Source: Mytilisepta virgata
Lineage: Eukaryota > Mollusca > Bivalvia > Mytilida > Mytilidae
Reading direction: 5' to 3'
Assembly: GCA_028015205.1 (NCBI GenBank)
Contig: CM051520.1
Coordinates: forward strand, 64,798,694-64,862,693
DNA length: 64,000 nucleotides
Shown here: one piece after another, positions 53,531-64,000 of the stretch
How positions within the stretch are numbered: position 1 is the first letter of the stretch
How the letters are laid out: each line of letters opens with the position of its first letter
Position numbers and translations under genes: made by a program
Notes under the pieces: generated by a model
Database searches by the model: none
What the model was told of the DNA's origin: nothing
Seen by the model: the letters and a program-made list of their open reading frames with translations, nothing else

Positions 53531-55044
53531 TCTGAACCCCTAGTTTGACATACCTTCACTCATGGAAAACAATATCTTTGATAACTCGTGTGAAAAAAGC
53601 AGAATACCATAAATTGATGAACTTGCTATTGGCACCATATGAGTCTTTGTAACAAACACAGCAAGTCATACCAGATTTCTTTCTTTTTTTTGACCACCTC
53701 AGTGGTTTCATGGCACACTCAGCTCATGCAAACAGTTACCCCGTGAGCTAGCATGCTAAATATCCAACTCAGTTAGTACAAAGGAGGGATCATATTCATA
53801 TTATATCAACATGTTCTTGTCCTGATAATCCACCTAATGATTGCCACTTGACTTAAACAATACTTCATCATCCATGTTTATCCCGCACTTCGAATGAAGT
53901 TCGGAGATATTTGTAATCGGTCGGTCCGTCCGTCCATCTGTCCGTTTTTCCGTCTCCGTCCATTAGATAATCTTGTCTCCAGAACTCCTCGTTCATTTTT
54001 AACTTCATGCATTTAATTTCTATACAATATTGTTACATACTATATGTAGATGTGCAATAATGTTTTAGAGTTTTGATTTTCAAAAATTGGGGCCAACAGG
54101 GGTTGAATTTCGAAACTAAATGCAAGAATGCCTTTTCTGGTTGGCAGTCTTGGATCTTATACAATTTTTATATAATACTACATATAGACCATTTGGTTCC
54201 AATTGGCCAAGTGGTTTCAGGCAAGAGTAAAAAAAACCCAAAAGGACCCAACTGGAAAATTTGCCAACAGATTTTTTTGGGAACCAAACTTGCAGCAATG
54301 GTTCTTATGTAAAATATCTACATACAGGGCCTACCCGTGGTAAAATCATTATATTTTCAAACCACCATTAATTATTTCTATTCTAATAGGTCAGTTTCTT
54401 AGACATTTTGAAATGCTGCAACATAGGTATTCAGACACAAAGATGCCATTACAGTACGGAATTTATACAAAGACATTGTTAAAGCTCATGGGAAACTTCA
54501 CTATGATGTTGCCAAACAGCTGTCTGACGTCTGTGACGTTGGAACCAAAATATCCATATTTTACCATGGATGTAGACTTAAAGCATTTGAAGCAGGTCCA
54601 TAGTAGAATCTTTATTCTTTTAAGGGAATAAGATACAGTAGCAGGGGGAGATAATGACATTGCCAAGAGATACACATTGTGACGTCATAGTATCCTTCAA
54701 GAAAAACCTTTATACCAAACTTAAATATGGGGTTTTTCTAAAATATATCTGCAATAAGCATATGGACCTCAACTTTTTTCTTTTGCAAACAGGAGCTCCT
54801 TACTTAAAGTTAAGTATACTAAAATTGGAAGAAAAATTAGTGGAGGATTTTTTTCTACATGCATCTAAAGTTACCAAATTATTATCAGTATTCCTTATTT
54901 GACTTAAATTTGCATAATTTCGTAATTATTTTATCAATCTTTTATATCAATTATTTATCAGAATACAATGTCTCTGAAATTCAAGATATTTTACAAAAGA
55001 CCTGAAGAAGCTATTTTATTTTTCATTAAAAAGTAAGACATTTT
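53531..55044. other. Intergenic DNA with a second repeat type
   Basis: From about 53,880, CCCGCACTTCGAATGAAGTTCGG leads into GTCGGTCCGTCCGTCC, the head of another interspersed repeat, ending near 54,330. The rest is AT-rich without a recognised gene. Confidence 0.5.
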
Positions 55045-56120
55045 TGGCTCTCCTGGTGAAAGGAAATGTGAGCTTTTGTCATCACATGGCGTCCGTCATC
55101 CGTCTGTCATCCGTCTGTGAACTTTCACATTTTAATCTTCTACTCAGAAACCACTGGGCCAAACAGAATAAAACTTGGCAGGAAGCATCTATGTAAGGTC
55201 CTTTATAAAGTTTCGTCATTTCGTTCTGACCGGACTACAAACATGGCCACAATGGGAAGTTCTTATTTCTGATTAGCTGATATAAAAAAATCTTCTCCTT
55301 TGAAATCGCTTGGCCAAATGAAACAAATTTTGACAGGAATCATTATGGAGGTTTTTTACAAAGTGTCCTCATTTCGTCTCGATCGGGCAACAAACATGAC
55401 CGTCATGGGAAATTCATGTTTCTCATTGGTTGATTAAAAAAAATATCTCAGGAACTACTGGGCCAAATGGAACGAAACTTGACAGGAAGCATCTATGGGA
55501 GGTTATTTACAAAGTTTCCTCATTTCATCCTGATCGGACTATAAATATGGCTGCCATGGGGCAGTTCTTGTTTCTGATTGGCTGAAATCGCTTGCCCAAA
55601 TGGAATGAAAATTGACAGGAAGCATCTATAGGAGGTTATTTACAAAGTTTCCTCATTTTGTCCGATCAGGCAACAAACATGGACGTCATAGGCAATTCTT
55701 GTTTCTAATTAGTGATTTAAAAATTTTTTTTCTGAAACTGCTAGACCAAATAGAGTTGGCCAATTGGGCCAAACTTGACAGAAAATGTCTATGGAATATA
55801 ACAAAAATCTACAGAACTGCAGTATTGATTGAAACCAAACATGGCCTGAATGTTCCTCTTAAGGTGCTGAACAAGTGTTAATTGTTACTTTGGTGCCAAT
55901 CCTTCATTCAAGATGGCCACTAGCAGAGGACTTCGGTTAATATAAGATCCTATGGGAAATAAATGCAAAAATCTTCTGGAGAACTGCTAAATTTTAGAAT
56001 ATGCTGACCTGTTAAGTAGAAGGACTGTGATGAATAAAAATTTGGTTCCTACAAGTCTTAACACACTTATCACACTTTGAGTTACATCACTAAAAAAGGT
56101 TTTCATGCCAGGTGAGTGAT
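55045..56120 (+). repeat. Dispersed bivalve-type repeat, longest copy
   Basis: Starts 'GGCTCTCCTGGTGAAAGG...GTGAGC' and GCGTCCGTCATCCGTC, then five to six subunits of ~170 bp, each with AAACTTGACAGGAAGCATCT, TTTCCTCATTTCGT and ACAAACATGGCC. Confidence 0.7.
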
Positions 56121-56324
56121 ACAGACTAGTTTGTGACAGCCTTGAAAAATATACCAAATTCAATGTCAATTATCTTAAAAACTAAGTCATGAAGGTATGT
56201 TTTTCTTTACATATTTGAAAATTATACATAAGAATTGACCATCTGGTAAATTTTCATCAAAAATTCAGTAGTTGAACCTTGTATCATATTCCTTTAATTT
56301 TGATTATCGACTTTTGACTAGGAA

Positions 56325-56447
56325 CCTGGATCACACAGACCTGATTTTTTTTGGAAGTCCAGATTTGTATAATACGGTTCCTATAATAGCTGCCGAAGTA
56401 TCATTTCTGGATTTTTCCAAGTTTTCAAAATCAGGTGTGATCACAGG
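56325..56447. mobile_element. Small inverted-repeat element (MITE-like)
   Basis: CCTGGATCACACAGACCTGA at the left pairs with the reverse complement of TCAGGTGTGATCACAGG at the right; the inner TCCAGA/TCTGGA also pair. No TSD resolved. Confidence 0.45.
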
Positions 56448-57285
56448 AGCTCAACCCACAGAGCTACCTAGCGCGTCCCCAGGTGGCGGATAGGGGAAGC
56501 CCTCTTGTTGAGGGTTGTCAGGCCATTAAGCATGACCGCGGACCATAGTGGGTGATGTGCTGGGAGAATGCTTTGCTCCTTGCATGTTTAAGACTTCTGT
56601 AGATTTCTAAAAGGAGGCTAATGAACACTACAGAAGGCTAAATTGTCCATCCCTTCCAGCTAGCCCAGGTCGTTTCTGATTTATAGTCCTCTGGCTGTGT
56701 GTCCTGTCTCAACATGGATCCAATTAAGTATTGGGGGTTTTGTAGCTAACTGGGCTACCAGGTTTCCAAATTCTGTAGCTCAGGCATTTTTCAAGAAATA
56801 TTCCGAGTACCATACACTGAGAGCCCTGTCAGTGTCAAATTCACTATGTTTCTGATATCCCATTTTAAAAACCTATCATCTGATCATGTCAGCTTCCTTA
56901 TCTCTTTCCATTTGTGCTCTGACTTCACTCTAATTTCTGTCTTAGTGCTGTCTACTTCACATTCCATAAACAGGAACACACCTCATGAGTGGATGTAAAC
57001 TTACAATAAAAATAAAGTTGATACAGAAATTGAAGGAATACGATATGGTTCCCTGATAACAAGATAAATTCTCAAATAAGTTACCATTTATCGATTGTAA
57101 ACAATATATTCGGACTCTTTCAGTCATTTTTAACATCTGATCGTCAGTTGGCCTACTACCAGAAAATAAGTAACCCAGACTTGATTTTAGTCTCCATAGG
57201 CAACTGTTCACTCCTTCTGAATATTCCTAGAGCTTGTGTAATCCATGTTGATTATTATGTTTTTGCCCTTTTCCCATATTCTATG
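56448..57285. repeat. Diverged copy of the repeat block seen at 60.5-61.1 kb
   Basis: GTATTGGGGGTTTTGTAGCT near 56,730 matches GTATTGAGGGTTTGGTAGCC near 60,521. ACAGGAACACACCTCATGAG near 56,972 and the following ~120 bp match 61,012-61,150. Confidence 0.55.
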
Positions 57286-57289
57286 TCAT

Positions 57290-58645
57290 CTGAGTTGATT
57301 ACAGGAGGTAAGCCAATTTCTTATATCCTATGTAATCTCTGTTGGATTACAGAAAGGTTGCCCCTATCCCATATACCATATCTTATGTAATCTGTGGATT
57401 TCAGAAGGTAAGTTTCTTTGATTACAGATTCACACATCTACTGTAATCTTTGTTGATTACAGAAGGGGAATTGACCCCTTTTCCACATCTGATGTAATCT
57501 TTGTTGATTACAGAAGGTTAGCCCCTTTCCCACATCTGATGTAATCTTTGATTACAGAAGGTTGACCCCTTTCCCACACCTGATGTAATTTTTGTTGATT
57601 TCGGAAGGTTATCCCAATTCTGTATGCCATGTAATCTGTGCTAGGTTACAGAAGGGTGCCCCCTTTCCCATATTTGATATAATTTTCATTGATTACAGAA
57701 GGTTAACCTATTTCCCACATCTGATGTAATCTTTGTTGATTACAGAAGGTTAACCCCTTTCCCAAATCCAATTTAATCTCTGTTGATTACAGAAGGTTGG
57801 CCCCTTTCCCACATCCAGTGTAATCTGTTGATTACAGAAGGTTGGCATCTTTCCCACATCTGATGTAATTTGGTTGATTGCAGAAGCTTAGCCCCTTTCC
57901 CACATCTAATGTATTCTTTGTTGATTACAGAAGGTTAGCCCCTTTCCTACATCCAATGTAATCTCTGTTGATTACAGAAGGTTATCCCCTTTCCTACATC
58001 CAATGTAATCTCTGTTGATTACAGAAGGTTATCCCCTTTCCTACATCCAATGTAATCTCTGTTGATTACAAAAGGTTAGCTCCTTTCCCACATCTGATGT
58101 AATCTTTGTTGACTACAGAAGGTTAGCCCCTTTCCCACATCCAATGTAATCTTTGTTGATTACAGAAGGTTGGTCCCTTTACCACATCTGATGTAATCTC
58201 TGTTGATTACAGAAGGTTAGCCATTTTCCTACAGCCAATGTAATCGCTGTTGATTACAGAAGGTTGGCCCCTTTCCTACATCCAATGTGTTCTTTATTGA
58301 TTACAGAAGGTTGGTCCCTTTCCCACATCCAATGTAATCTTTATTGATTACAGAAGGTTATCCCCTTTTCCACATCAGATGTAATCCTTGTTGATTACAG
58401 AAGGTTAGCCCCTTTCCTACATCTGATGTAATCTTTGTTGATTACAGAAGGTTAGCCCCTTTCCTACATCCAATGTAATCTCTGTTGATTACAAAAGGTT
58501 AGCTCCTTTCCCACATCTGATGTAATCTTTGTTGATTACAGAAGGTTTGCCCCTTTCCCACATCCAATGTAATCTTTGTTGATTACGGTAGGTTAACCCA
58601 TTTCCCACATCCAGTGTAATTTCAATTGATTACAGAAGTTTTCCC
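57290..58645 (+). repeat. 47-bp minisatellite array, forward
   Basis: About 28 copies of a ~47-bp unit: GTTGATTACAGAAGGTTAGC, CCCTTTCCCACATC, CAATGTAATCTTT. Every unit contains GTAATC and GATTAC about 6 nt apart, so each could form a short hairpin. Confidence 0.9.
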
Positions 58646-59739
58646 TGAATCTGATGTAAAGTGAATTTATTAAATTGGTTTTTTTTTAATTTTGCATTTG
58701 ATTATTTAACATTTATCTCAAAGTAGGAAAAGAAAATCATTAAATCTTTAAATGAAGAGTGAATAAATGGTTTTTAAGTTGTTGAACATTTCAGTGTTTG
58801 ACAATTTTTTTTGGAAACATATTTGAAGTCACTTTTGAGAGAAGTGATCTGGAAACATTTCAACAAGATGAATTTTTCGTGTTTTCGTAAATTTAGCAGT
58901 CACTGGTGTTATGATAAAGGGATGCTAAATTCCGAAATGATCATTTATTTTCATTATTCCAACACAAAACATTTTATTAATAATTATCTAAATAATAGAA
59001 TAAAAAATTTATTGATAAAAGGATAAAATTTATAGTAAAATTTCACTTAAAAAATAAATTCGACATTTTCGACCTGTAGACCTTATCTCCTTGACCTTGT
59101 CAGTTATGGTTTGTTTTTGGTTGCTTCTGGAGGTGTTGTGTGCTTTTTTGGAGTTTTGTGTGCTTTTTGGGGTTTTGTTCAGTTGTTTGTGTTGTGACCT
59201 GCCGTTTGAAGACTGGACATTTAAAAAGATGATTGTTTGTGTTGTGACCTCCCATTTGAAGACTGGACATTTCAAAAGATGACAGATATTTTGATAAAAG
59301 TTCTTTAAAAAAATTTTTTTTTTAATCTAAGTGTTGGTAAAGAGATAAATAATGTTTTTGAATTTTGCATCTCTCAGTCATAACACTTTTTTGGAATATG
59401 AAAAGAATATGATGACGTCTGAGGATCTACAGCATTGCTGTATTTATAAAAAAAAAATGGAAACGGCTGTATCTTTGATTTTTTTCTTTTTGTTTTTTTT
59501 TTTTGGGGGGGGGGAAATATCTTTCCATAAATTGATCTTGATTGGAGTTTTTATGGTTATTTTAAAGTAAATATTTAGTGTCTTTTCATATGTAAAAGGT
59601 ATATATATTAAGTTTGACAGAACTTTTTCTAAATTCTAAATGTAAAATTTTTGGTTGAAATGATTTTGGATATTTTATAAGTTAAAAGATAAGTTGCAGG
59701 TATTTGATCAAAATTTTCCCTTTTCAATACAAATTACAT
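58646..59739. other. Spacer between the opposed 47-bp arrays
   Basis: AT-rich. GTTTGTGTTGTGACCT with TTTGAAGACTGGACATTT occurs twice (about 59,177 and 59,236). A poly-G run lies at 59,505-59,514. No convincing gene. Confidence 0.5.
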
Positions 59740-60340
59740 TGTAGGGAAGCGTTTAACTTCTGTAATCACTGGAGATATTGGATGTGGTGAAGGGAATTAC
59801 CTTCTGTAATCAATATAGAGATTACAATGGATAAGGGGTAGGGGATTACCTTCTGTAATCAATTAGAGATGAAATTGGGTGTGGGGAAGGAGCTTACCTT
59901 CTGTAATCAATAGATTACATAGGATGTGGAAAGGGGCTTACTTTCCGTAATCAATAGAGATTACATTGGATTTGGGGGAGGAACTTACCATATGTAATCA
60001 ATAGAAATTACATTGGGTGTGGAAAAGGGTTTACCTTCTGAAATCAATAGAGATTACATTGGGTGTGGGAAAGGTCTAACCTTCTGTAATCATTAGATTA
60101 CATAGGATGTGGAAAGGGGCTTACCTTCTGTAATCAATAGAGATTACATTGAATGTGGGGGAGGAATTTACCGTCTGTAGTCAATAGAGATTACATTGGG
60201 TGTGGAAAAGGGCTTACCTTCTGTAATTAATAGAGATTACATTGGGTGTAATCAAGATTACATTGGATTTGGGGGAGTAGTTTACCTTCTGTAACCAATA
60301 CAGATCATATTGGGTGTTGTGGCGGAGCTTAATTTCAATA
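59740..60340 (-). repeat. 47-bp minisatellite array, inverted
   Basis: About 12 copies of the reverse complement of the 57.3-kb unit (CTTACCTTCTGTAATCAATA, GAGATTACATTGG), spacing 44-49 bp. Confidence 0.88.
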
Positions 60341-61690
60341 ATCAGTTCAAATATAGTTTAGCACTGTTGTTAGCTGCCATTCTTTCATAATTATGCATCG
60401 ACAAAATAGTCAACTCAGACTGCCAACCAAGATAACATGACCTCCAAAGCTGATATTCACTTAATGTAGGACCAGATTAGCAAAATCAACCAGTTAGAAC
60501 CAGACTTCAGGATGTAAGTAGTATTGAGGGTTTGGTAGCCAGCTGGACTACTGGGTTTCAAAATTTGGTAGCACAGAGAAGAAATTGGTCACCTGGACAT
60601 TTTTGAAGGACAAATTTCCAAATACCAAAATTTAACTACTGTAGAAGCATAGAATTTGATGCTGATGAAACAGTTTTTTTTTATTCAATAATGACATTGA
60701 ATAGATAATCCCTTAAAAATTACCTATCAAACACCAGATATCCATTCAAGTCACTGTCAGTGTCAGATTCACTATCTTTACACTCTGTGTGATACTCCAT
60801 CCAAACCTGTCATCAGTCTGAGTCATGTCAAATTCCTCCTCAGTTCTTTCCATCTGTCCTCTGACTTCACTCTCGTCTCTTATCTTTCTCAGTTACTGTT
60901 TACTTCACTCTCGTCTCTATTTTTCTGTATACTGTACTTCACTCTGATCTCTTTTTGCTTCTTTCTTTGGAGGGTCTTTTCTTTCAGAAATATACTTCCA
61001 CATACAACAAACAGGAACACAGTCCCCATGAGCAGATGTAAACAACTTATTAGAAATAAAAAGTCGATACAGAAATGGAAGATGATCTGTCAAGATAAAG
61101 TTACTGCTTCTGCGATAATTATTTTACTAGCTATATACGATTCCTCAAATAAGTTTGGGCCCTGTCTTTTTAACACCAGATTGCCAGCTGGGATAGCTGA
61201 TGGTATGATCGCCAGTTGTGCTCCCAGAAAGTGGGTACCATGAACAACTTGGTGACTGCTTATTTTGATACATGAATTTGGCAACAAGTTTTTAGGTGGT
61301 TATCTTTCAAAAGTTCATCTGATGACTGGACCATCAATCAAGACAGCTGCCAAAGGTGAATTTATTTTGATAGAGGATCCTAGCAGTGTGTGAAAATCCA
61401 ATTAAGGTCCTTTGTGAAACCTGCAGCCAGCTTGGACCAGATATCCCCTTTCTTGGCTCTGTCTTAGCTGTTCTCCTCTTTCTTGGCACTGTCTTTTACA
61501 TGTTTAATCAATATAAAAAACTTCATCGCTTACTAACCACAATCTGTACAAATATATTTTTCTGGTAAGATCAGTGTACGATGTTCCACCAAGCCCATTA
61601 AACCGATATACATTGGGTTTGATAGAGGACTCAACATGCACCTTATGCAAAGACAAACCAGGCTCTCTATAGCATGTGTTGTTGTCATGT
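60341..61690. repeat. Repeat block related to the 858-bp units
   Basis: From about 60,750 the sequence TCACTGTCAGTGTCAGATTC, CTCTGACTTCACTCTCGTCT and ACAAACAGGAACACAGTCCC parallels 62,300-62,580 and 63,160-63,440, but diverges and is interrupted. 61,000-61,290 parallels 56,960-57,180. Confidence 0.55.
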
Positions 61691-64000
61691 CAAGTATCTT
61701 TGAACGATTGTAGATATACATGGAGACATGACAGTGTATTGAGGACAATAGCAGCCAAGTTGGATACCACCAGGAGGAAGAGGAGATAGATGAAGAACAT
61801 CACATTTGTAAACCGTGTGAAGGCTGGAGAGAAGAGACAACATGGCAGAAGGTTTTGGGATACTTGGAACAGCAACAGACTGGCAGATGACCGCAGACAT
61901 TCAGCAACGCATGAATTAACCAGACAGAAAGTATGGTGGGCTCTCAGAACATTGGAAATGGTAGAAGCAGAGAGGAAGAAGCTTATTACAGAAGTGTCCA
62001 TAGAAGCAGAAGTGGCATCACGGTGGATATGGAGGAAAAGGGATTAAGTGTGGGCAAGAGCATCTTAATGTAATAATGACTATGAACATTTGAAGTTAAG
62101 TGTAAATAATGGACTTGGATACAGAACAGCATTTACTATTCAGTTACAAAAGAACATCAATTACATCAGCTGAAACATCGCAAGCCATTTAGGCCACCCA
62201 GTTCCAGGTTCAGATTGTTCTATGCATTTGACCATGTTGAGTGTCTTGACATAAAATCTGCAGGATTTTCACATACTGGTCGATATGTTATCTTGATTCA
62301 AGTCACTGTCAGTGTCAGATTCACTATCATTGCACTCTGTCTGATACTCCATCCCAAACCTGTCATCAGTCTGAGTCATGTCAAATTTCTCCTCAGTTAT
62401 TTCCATCTGTCCTCTGACTTCACTCTCGTCTCTATCTATCTCAGGTACTGTCTACTTCACTCTCATCTCTATATCTTTCTCTGTCTCTTTTTTCGTCTTT
62501 CCTCGGAGGGGTTTTTATTTTGGAAAGGTACTTCCACATACAGCAAACAGGAACACAGTCCCCATGATCAGATGTAAACGTGGATATACATGGAGACATG
62601 ACAGTGTATTGAGGACAACAGCAGCCAAGTTGGATACCACCAGGAGGAAGAGGAGAACAATGAAGAACATCACATTTGTAAACTTTGTGAAGAAAGACAG
62701 CCCGGCAGAAGGTTTTGGGATACTCGGAACAGCAACAGACTGGCAGATGACCGCAGACATTCAGCAACGCATGAATTAACCAGACAGTCAGTATGGTGGG
62801 CTCTTAGAACAATGGGAGTGGTAGGACAGAGAGGAAGAAGCTTATGACAGAAGTGTCCAGAGAAGCAGAAGTGGCATCACGGTGGATATGGAGGAAAAGG
62901 GATTAAGTGTGGGCAAGAGCATCTTAATGTAATAATGACTATGAACATTTGAAGTTAAGTGTAAATAATGGACTTGGATACAGAACAGCATTTACTTTTC
63001 AGTTACAGAAGAACATCAATTACATCAGCTGAAACATCGCAAGGCATTTAGGCCACCCAGTTCCAGGTTCAGATTGTTCTATGCATTTGACCATGTTGAG
63101 TGTCTTGACATAAAATCTGCAGGATTTTCACATACTGGTCGATATGTTATCTTGATTCAAGTCACTGTCAGTGTCAGATTCACTATCATTGCACTCTGTC
63201 TGATACTCCATCCCAAACCTGTCATCAGTCTGAGTCATGTCAAATTCCTCCTCAGTTATTTCCATCTGTCCTCTGACTTCACTCTCGTCTCTATCTATCT
63301 CAGGTACTGTCTACTTCACTCTCATCTATATCTTTCTCTGTCTCTTTTTTCGTCTTTCCTCGGAGGGGTTTTTATTTTGGAAAGGTACTTCCACATACAG
63401 CAAACAGGAACACAGTCCCCATGATCAGATGTAAACGTGGATATATATGGAGACATGACAGTGTATTGAGGACAACAGCAGCCAAGTTGGATACCACCAG
63501 GAGGAAGAGGAGAAAGGTGAAGAACATCACATTTGTAAACTTTGTGAAGAAAGACAGCCCGGCAGAAGGTTTTGGGATACTCGGAACAGCAACAGACTGG
63601 CAGATGACCGCAGACATTCAGCAACGCATGAATTAACCAGACAGTCAGTATGGTGGGCTCTTAGAACAGTGGGAGTGGTAGCACAGAGAGGAAGAAGCTT
63701 ATGACAGAAGTGTCCAGAGAAGCAGAAGTGGCATCACGTTGGATATGGAGGAAAAGGGATTAAGTGTGGGCAAGAGCATCTTAATGTAATAATGACTATG
63801 AACATTTGACGTTAAGTGTAAATAATGGACTTGGATACAGAACAGCATTTACTATTCAGTTACAAAAGAACATCAATTACATCAGCTGAAACATCGCAAG
63901 CCATTTAGGCCACCCAGTTCCAGGTTCAGATTGTTCTATGCATTTGACCATGTTGAGTGTCTTGACATAAAATCTGCAGGATTTTCACATACTGGTCGAT
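61691..64000. repeat. ~858-bp tandem repeat running off the window
   Basis: The landmark TATGCATTTGACCATGTTGA is at 62,221, 63,080 and 63,937 (859 and 857 bp apart). The last two units are nearly identical; the first (from about 61,691) is more diverged and has extra sequence. On the minus strand each unit has two coding-like segments: a hydrophobic one (FFIVLLFLLVVSNLAAVVL) around 62,515-62,760 and 63,372-63,617, and an acidic one (EITEEKFDMTQTDDRFGMEY ... ESDTDSDL) ending at TGA 62,269-62,271 and its counterpart. They may be duplicated exons of an unidentified membrane protein. No single frame joins them. Confidence 0.7.

Noticed and set aside
57290..58645. CRISPR-like array
   Set aside because: Regular spacing and a partly palindromic unit, but the whole 47-bp unit is repeated with no unique spacers, and the DNA is eukaryotic. 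It is a minisatellite.

Overview
The window is AT-rich nuclear DNA of an animal, most likely a bivalve mollusc. The evidence is GT/AG introns, TATA and AATAAA signals, abundant MITEs and minisatellites, and a dispersed repeat (core 'GAAACTACTGGGCCAAATGG') that I associate with bivalve genomes. The species call is inference. I recognise no ordinary host gene. Everything identifiable belongs to mobile elements, several nested in one another, and three insertions can be proved from the sequence because the empty site can be reconstructed.

Layout. (1) 0.44-1.16 kb: a MITE whose left arm was split by a 513-bp LTR miniature (TRIM). Each of its ~200-bp LTRs contains a tRNA-like Pol III A/B-box module; it has a tRNA-Lys-type primer site, a purine tract and a 4-bp duplication. 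(2) 1.59-7.34 kb: a 5.8-kb element with inverted, repeat-rich ends and a head-to-head 185-bp satellite inside. (3) 7.38-9.81 kb: a decayed MULE-like transposase gene. (4) 12,936-22,852: a compact 9.9-kb Polinton/Maverick with ~525-bp terminal inverted repeats and a perfect 6-bp duplication TGGGCC. It encodes zinc-finger protein-primed DNA polymerase B, a zinc-finger/poly-proline packaging-type ATPase and a chromodomain integrase. No capsid or protease gene is visible. A GC-rich patch at 14.68-15.35 kb holds small unrecognised ORFs.

(5) 33,326-48,022: a 14.7-kb DNA transposon with CCC...GGG ends and a 2-bp duplication. It encodes an intact Tnp2/CACTA-like transposase (675 aa) and a six-exon gene for a 399-aa DUF4806-type protein whose frame runs through all five junctions. 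Nested inside are a 186-bp MITE, a 3,865-bp element inserted exactly at the splice donor of exon 1, and a 982-bp CACTA-like element in intron 3. (6) 48-56 kb: dispersed repeats. (7) 57.3-60.3 kb: two arrays of one 47-bp minisatellite in opposite orientations. (8) 60.7-64.0 kb: a repeated block ending in ~858-bp tandem units that run off the window.

How the genes work together. In the Polinton, the integrase would insert the element, PolB would copy it from its ends and the ATPase would move DNA; without capsid genes it may move as a plain transposon or borrow capsids. In the 14.7-kb element the transposase would act on the ends rich in GACGTTGG motifs, and the DUF4806 protein is a likely accessory factor, but this copy of it is split by the nested insertion.
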